A stretch of 34,438 nucleotides of DNA from Treponema sp. (GTDB lineage Bacteria; Spirochaetota; Spirochaetia; Treponematales; Breznakiellaceae), in NCBI GenBank assembly GCA_031278815.1, contig JAITJS010000003.1, forward strand, positions 1 to 34,438. The letters are read 5' to 3'. A program made the position numbers and the translations under genes. Of this stretch, positions 30,499-34,438 are shown in pieces (the first letter of the stretch is position 1; each line of letters starts with the position of its first letter). The notes beneath the pieces were generated by a model. It searched no databases. It was not told the DNA's origin and saw only the letters and a list, made by a program, of their open reading frames with translations.

Positions 30499-31999
30499 GA
30501 TTTCTCCTCATTACGATGTGTCTATGGCTGAAAAACATGAGCAGCCCCGATACCCCAAGGGATAGCAACGCCACGAGCAGGGGATCGGCACCCCATATCC
30601 CCGGGACCTGTGCAGCCCAGGAGGCTAAACCCGTGAGTATATCATACAGGATGGAGAGGATTAGTCCAAGAGCGGGCAGCGGCAGGAGCAGCGCAGCCAG
30701 AGCGCCCAGCATGAACAAGGTGCTCAGGGGTACGATAATAAGCCCTGCCAGTACTCCCACGGGCCGTAGGTAGCCAAAGAACCAAGCCGTTGCTGCGGCG
30801 GTTGCGATGAAGGCCCCAAGGGATGCGGCCAGGGGCTGGGCGAGGACTTCGGGGATACTACCGCAGATAAGCTCATGGATGGCGTTACCTATAAAGAGTA
30901 TACCCCCTAGGGCCAGATAGGACAGTATGAAGGATATGCGCTGCCCGGCTTCCGGGTCTAGCAGTATCTGGATGAGGAAAGCCACACCCAGAAAGGGTAT
31001 ACTGAGCAAGGAACCCTGCGCTTTCGGGACTGAGCCCAGAACTGCCAGGGTTCCCAACAGGTACATGATCGCGGCTCTATCCAAGGAGGGGAAGTTCCCC
31101 ACGATATAGACATACATCAGGATGCAGCAGCATCCCAAAAGAGAGGCTGCCTTGATTCCTAAGAACTTTCTCAAGAACCAGGCAAGTAGGCCGGTGAGTA
31201 TAGCCAGATGCATCCCTGAGAGGGCTAAGACATGGGAACAACCCGCGTCCTGGTAGGCTTGGGAGACTTCTGTATCCAAGTTATCCTTTATCCCCAGGAG
31301 CAGGGCTTCTGCCAGTCCTGCCCAGGGAGCTTTGACGAATCTTTCCATCAGCTTCCTACGCCATCGACTTCTCATCTGCTCCAAAGCCGAAGCAGGTCTC
31401 AGTATGTGTACTGACTGTGCCCGGAAACAGGGTTCATGTGCAAGGGGAACCGTACCGCGGGAATCCAGGATAAGGAAGGTCCCTTCGAGATATACTTCGC
31501 TCCCCCTACCAAAGGCTTGCAAGCGGGGGATAGTCCCTTCAGGAAAAAATACCCGCACCCTTCCTTGGGCAGAGGCCCGTATGTCCCCGGGGCCGGATAC
31601 CTGTTTCAATACCAGGTATCCCATACCCCGGCGATCATGCAAGGTCCGGGGATCCTCGTTCAGGATCCCGTAGATACCCTGAACCTGGTCTTGGGGAATG
31701 CCGAAGGAGACCGGCTGTATCCGACTTCCCGCAGCAAGACCAAGGCTCAACCCGAAGACCAGGGCAAGGCTATATACCCGGTAACGGCGCAGCACTTGGA
31801 AGCCCGTAAGGGTTCTATCCCAAAGCCCGGGGCTTTGGGATAGAACCTGCATGCAGCTCAAAAGCAGGGCTATGCATAGCAAGGTCCCCAGTATCCCGGG
31901 AACCTTATCTTGGGAAGGGCATAAGCTTAAACCGTAATAGCCTATTCCAGCTCCCAAAGCCCCATACAGAATCGGAGATGCCGGTAAGATTGTACGCAT
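30482..31999 (-). CDS. comEC: ComEC/Rec2-type DNA uptake channel protein, no hydrolase domain
   Basis: This 505-residue membrane protein has an N-terminal OB-like part (about 100-190) and a polytopic Competence domain. The family motif GCSHVLALSGMHLAIL lies at about 250-265, followed by about eight hydrophobic segments. GGGGAGG lies 5 nt before the ATG. The C-terminal metallo-beta-lactamase domain of the full-length ComEC (about 750 residues) is absent. The protein could pass single-stranded DNA into the cytoplasm, but no other competence gene is visible here. It heads the operon with rsmA and yggS. Confidence 0.88.
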   Translation of the reverse strand: MRTILPASPILYGALGAGIGYYGLSLCPSQDKVPGILGTLLCIALLLSCMQVLSQSPGLWDRTLTGFQVLRRYRVYSLALVFGLSLGLAAGSRIQPVSFGIPQDQVQGIYGILNEDPRTLHDRRGMGYLVLKQVSGPGDIRASAQGRVRVFFPEGTIPRLQAFGRGSEVYLEGTFLILDSRGTVPLAHEPCFRAQSVHILRPASALEQMRSRWRRKLMERFVKAPWAGLAEALLLGIKDNLDTEVSQAYQDAGCSHVLALSGMHLAILTGLLAWFLRKFLGIKAASLLGCCCILMYVYIVGNFPSLDRAAIMYLLGTLAVLGSVPKAQGSLLSIPFLGVAFLIQILLDPEAGQRISFILSYLALGGILFIGNAIHELICGSIPEVLAQPLAASLGAFIATAAATAWFFGYLRPVGVLAGLIIVPLSTLFMLGALAALLLPLPALGLILSILYDILTGLASWAAQVPGIWGADPLLVALLSLGVSGLLMFFSHRHIVMRRNLAPFD

Positions 32000-32097
32000 A
32001 GATACCTCCCCACGGTATAGGGCCTTGACGTGTGCGGTGCTTTATCCGCCCCCAGGAGATTTAAAGCCCATACTATGGACACAATAACCTGAACGAT

Positions 32098-32424
32098 CTA
32101 ATTCTTTATCCCATCTGGATGGCATGGCCTTCGCAGCAATCCCGCAGCTATTCGTTGATAAACTTCGCTATCGGGCCCCAAAGGGGGAACGGGAGGGATT
32201 GGGAGCGGGACACCAAGCTCTGGAAGACACTCGTAGTCTCTCTCCCCGCCATTTGCAAGGAGATGCAAAAGATATGTACGGTTCAGGCCGGTAATCTCAC
32301 TGACCTCGTCAAGGATTTTTGTCTTGTCTTTTGTACCGGACACTTGATAGCCCTGATACGATTCCCGAATAAGCGATTGTTTTGCTTGCGCCGTTAACCC
32401 CATAATGGCCTGCGCTCCTTTCAT
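32098..32424 (-). pseudogene. Fragment of an integrase-type transposase (N-terminal part)
   Basis: This 108-residue frame begins with a helix-turn-helix-like segment (QAKQSLIRESYQGYQVS, then TKILDEVSEITGLNRTYLLHLL), which resembles the N-terminus of rve-type transposases of the ISNCY/IS481-like kind. The rest of a transposase of 400 or more residues, including the DDE catalytic domain, is missing, and the tail (GVPLPIPPVPPLGP onward) has no family character. AAAGGAG at 32415-32421 lies before the in-frame ATG at 32403, a possible original start. No terminal inverted repeats were found. It is a remnant between the comEC operon and fchA. Confidence 0.55.
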
Positions 32425-32510
32425 CGGATGGGCATGTTTTGGTTAGATTTCCGATGATTCAATGTGGCCTAGTGATTTTTCTTATAGGATTAAGTATTAC
32501 AATTTACGAA

Positions 32511-32669
32511 TATAGTAGAGTGGACCTGAGAGCCGATGCTTAGGAAGCAAGCGGTGTGTAGCGGTCTTGAGGACCGCAGCCCTTTTGGTCTAACCTCACT
32601 TCAGATGAGAATACCATGGGGTTCCTCCATAAGTAAACGTCCAGTATGGCTTGTAGCAAGCGGTTTTTT
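32511..32669 (+). promoter_or_regulatory. Structured leader with terminator upstream of fchA
   Basis: A -10 box TATAGT (32511-32516) predicts transcription from about 32523; the -35 is weak. The leader folds into a closing helix (GACC with GGUC, about 32523-32526 with 32586-32589), a GCUU/AAGC stem and a GCGGUC/GACCGC stem. Then GCUUG/CAAGC (32649-32661) precedes six T (32664-32669), 52 nt before fchA. The sequence AGCAAGCGGT occurs at 32546-32555 and again at 32655-32664, so the first copy can pair with the terminator's GCUUG arm. This is the design of a switch. No known riboswitch class was recognised. Confidence 0.45.
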
Positions 32670-32721
32670 CTGTTATGGTGCCCAAGAAGCCATACCTAAC
32701 GCATGATTAAGGAGGAAAAGC

Positions 32722-33366
32722 ATGAGCCTCATCCACACAAGCCTACAAGATTTTACCCGTTTGCTTGCATCTGCCTCGCCCACCCCAGGAGGCGGCTCTA
32801 GCGCAGCCCTGGAAGCTGCTTTGGGGGTAGGCCTTATCCGCAAGATAGCCCTCATAACCCTGGGCAAGGCCGCATATACCCATTGTACAGACCGGATGCA
32901 CCGTACTGCGGTTAGCGCAGAAGCCTTGGGCCGGGATTTTCTTGCTTGGGTAGCGGAAGATACCGCGGCCTACGAGGATTTTATCGCGGTAAAACACCTG
33001 CCCCGACATACGGAGGAGGAACAAGCCGCGTACCGGCAAGCCCTTGGCCATGCCCTCCAGAGCTGTATCCTCATTCCCCATAAGATCCTCCAGGCCGCGG
33101 TCCAGGGTCTGGACCTAGGTAATGACCTGGCCCCGGACTACTACACCGGTACTGCCAGTGACCTGGGTCTGGCAGCCCTAAGCTTAAAGACCGCAGCCCA
33201 GGGCGCCCACCTCACCATCCTCATGAACTTCAAGGCGATCATTGCCCTGGGTCTTAGCCAAGAGAGCTTGGTACAGGACCGGATACAGAAAAGCCAAGCC
33301 CTGCTGGATGAAGCAGCAGCTGTGGCTGGAAGGATCTATACCCAGGTCAGAAAGACCCTGTCCTGA
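32722..33366 (+). CDS. fchA: FchA/FTCD-C-type methenyl-tetrahydrofolate cyclohydrolase
   Basis: This 214-residue helical protein belongs to the formiminotransferase-cyclodeaminase C-terminal family. The hallmark PTPGGGSSAAL lies at about 20-30, and conserved helices follow with KIAL, DTAAYEDF and a middle SDLGLAALSLKTAAQGA. In acetogens such proteins act as FchA and interconvert methenyl- and formyl-tetrahydrofolate in the methyl branch of the Wood-Ljungdahl pathway. That fits the CO2-reducing formate dehydrogenase here. GGAGG lies 7 nt before the ATG. A histidine-degradation cyclodeaminase is the alternative. A switch-like leader precedes it. Confidence 0.87.
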   Translation: MSLIHTSLQDFTRLLASASPTPGGGSSAALEAALGVGLIRKIALITLGKAAYTHCTDRMHRTAVSAEALGRDFLAWVAEDTAAYEDFIAVKHLPRHTEEEQAAYRQALGHALQSCILIPHKILQAAVQGLDLGNDLAPDYYTGTASDLGLAALSLKTAAQGAHLTILMNFKAIIALGLSQESLVQDRIQKSQALLDEAAAVAGRIYTQVRKTLS

Positions 33367-33378
33367 AAGGAGACGAAA

Positions 33379-34239
33379 ATGGCCAGGATTGATTTTCATG
33401 TACATGTAACCCCTCCTGAAATCAGCGCCCAGGTTCACCGATATGCGGAGCAGGAACCTTATTTTGCCCTCCTTTCCGCGAGTCCCAGTAATAAATTCGC
33501 CACTGCCCCTGAGGTGATACAGGAACTGGACCGGACCGGCTTTGACCAGGCAGTGATTTTCGGGTTCAGCTTCCGGGATATGGGGCTTTGCCGGGTAGTC
33601 AACGACTATGTTATCGCTCACGTACAGGAATATCCCCAGCGGCTCATCGGGTATATGGCCCTGGTACCGAACCATCGGGATATGGAGCAGGAGCTAGACC
33701 GGTGTCATCGTGCCGGATTGCGAGGCATCGGAGAACTCTTCCCCGCGGGGCAGGGTTTCCGCATTGAAGAACCCGCAGATACCCGGCGTTTTGCAGGAGC
33801 TTGCCTTGAGCGGGGCCTGCCGGTGCTGGTCCACACCAACGAGCCGGTGGGGCATTACTACCCCGGCAAAACTCATACCACCCTGCCCCAGTTGGACCGG
33901 TTCGTGGAGAACAACCCCGAACTGACCATCATTTTTGCCCACTGGGGAGGGGGTTTGCTCTTCTACGAAGCCATGCCGGAGCAAAGGAAAAAATACCGGC
34001 ATGTGTACTACGACACCGCCGCATCGGTGTTTCTGTACGATCCGGGGATCTACCGAGTAGCCTGCGCCTTGGGTTTGCAGGAAAAGATCCTCTTTGGCAG
34101 TGATTTCCCGCTCCTTTCTCCTGTTCGGTACCTGAAAAGCATGGAAGATAGCGGCCTTTCCGAAGCCCATAAGTCTCTCCTCCTCGGCGGAAATGCCGAA
34201 CACCTCCTTAGCCACGTTTATATGCTCGACCATCGGTAG
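33379..34239 (+). CDS. Amidohydrolase of the COG2159 (ACMSD-like) TIM-barrel group
   Basis: This 286-residue enzyme shows the metal-dependent hydrolase layout: FHVHV at about 6-10 (HxH), a middle Glu/His region with GIGELFPAG and VLVHTNEP, FAHWGGG at about 193 and FGSDFP at about 240, the catalytic Asp. Group members include aminocarboxymuconate semialdehyde decarboxylase and related lyases and hydrolases. AGGAG lies 6 nt before the ATG and the gene follows fchA by 12 bp, so they are an operon. Substrate unknown; a one-carbon or heterocycle link is possible only by context. The 199 bases after it hold short stems but no supported gene. Confidence 0.85.
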   Translation: MARIDFHVHVTPPEISAQVHRYAEQEPYFALLSASPSNKFATAPEVIQELDRTGFDQAVIFGFSFRDMGLCRVVNDYVIAHVQEYPQRLIGYMALVPNHRDMEQELDRCHRAGLRGIGELFPAGQGFRIEEPADTRRFAGACLERGLPVLVHTNEPVGHYYPGKTHTTLPQLDRFVENNPELTIIFAHWGGGLLFYEAMPEQRKKYRHVYYDTAASVFLYDPGIYRVACALGLQEKILFGSDFPLLSPVRYLKSMEDSGLSEAHKSLLLGGNAEHLLSHVYMLDHR

Positions 34240-34438
34240 CTTTTTTCGTATCCCGCTGTGACTGGCATGGAGGAGGAGATGGGATGCGGGGGTTCCCTGT
34301 CTTACATTTGCGTGTGCATCGCATAACGAGACTGTCGAATTATTCGGTTTCAGGCGGAAAATGTCCCCGCCAGAGGCCGGGGCATATATCCCGATCCCCT
34401 GTCGCCAGGCAGCCCCTTTACGGGGAAGAATCCCGCGG

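Noticed and set aside
32523-32640. THF, ZTP, TPP or SAM riboswitch, or SRP RNA, before fchA.
   Set aside because: The conserved cores of these RNAs were looked for by eye and not found. Only the generic switch architecture is supported.
34240-34438. Possible gene start in the last 199 bases; both strands have frames open for most of this length.
   Set aside because: No ribosome site paired with a start codon or recognisable motif was found, and such open frames are common in GC-rich short stretches.

Overview
The window reads as a chromosomal segment of a termite-gut-type treponeme (Spirochaetota), probably a hydrogen-consuming acetogen of the Treponema primitia kind. This is inferred from gene content only: a formate dehydrogenase/[FeFe]-hydrogenase cluster, a methenyl-tetrahydrofolate cyclohydrolase-like gene, a TP0733/OmpW-like barrel, treponemal-type lipoproteins and a long RarA fusion. 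No rRNA, tRNA, CRISPR array or prophage was seen.

Region 1 (1-6693, minus strand) holds the main system. The order is a TetR-type regulator, fdhF (Cys form), hycB, a short degenerate HycB-like ORF, a second hycB, [FeFe] hydrogenase hydA and then mobA, which runs off the window edge. This is the gene set of a hydrogen-dependent CO2 reductase (HDCR), which joins H2 oxidation directly to CO2 reduction to formate. mobA would supply the bis-MGD cofactor. The fdhF promoter overlaps three AGTATA half-sites. It is followed by a leader of about 205 nt with two mutually exclusive hairpins, one of them terminator-like.

Region 2 (6742-18745) is housekeeping: a THUMP-domain RNA methyltransferase, a TrmH-family methyltransferase, an RlpA/SPOR protein, a 50-residue eight-cysteine protein (10067-10219), a MATE exporter, a YdcF-like/chorismate mutase/membrane protein operon, an SPFH-like protein, an outer-membrane barrel plus lipoprotein pair, and RarA with a fused methyltransferase-like domain. 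Several of these genes lack a Shine-Dalgarno sequence and have a -10 box only 4-6 nt before the start codon, which suggests leaderless mRNAs.

Region 3 (18746-24988) is a sugar-uptake operon: a regular GTATAC array, an N-acetylhexosamine-1-kinase-like enzyme, an ABC binding lipoprotein and two permeases. No ATPase gene is present. A lipoprotein joining a flavodoxin-like domain to an M15 peptidase follows, with a promoter that overlaps the preceding terminator.

Region 4 (25011-31999) is mostly minus strand: a SIMPL protein, a small conserved-looking protein, an RsmB-like methyltransferase, a DtxR/MntR regulator, and the operon comEC-rsmA-yggS-membrane protein-rluD. Five RNA-modification genes lie in the window.

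Region 5 (32098-34438) has a decayed transposase fragment, a structured terminator-bearing leader, an FchA/FTCD-like cyclohydrolase and a COG2159-type amidohydrolase. The last 199 bases show no supported gene.
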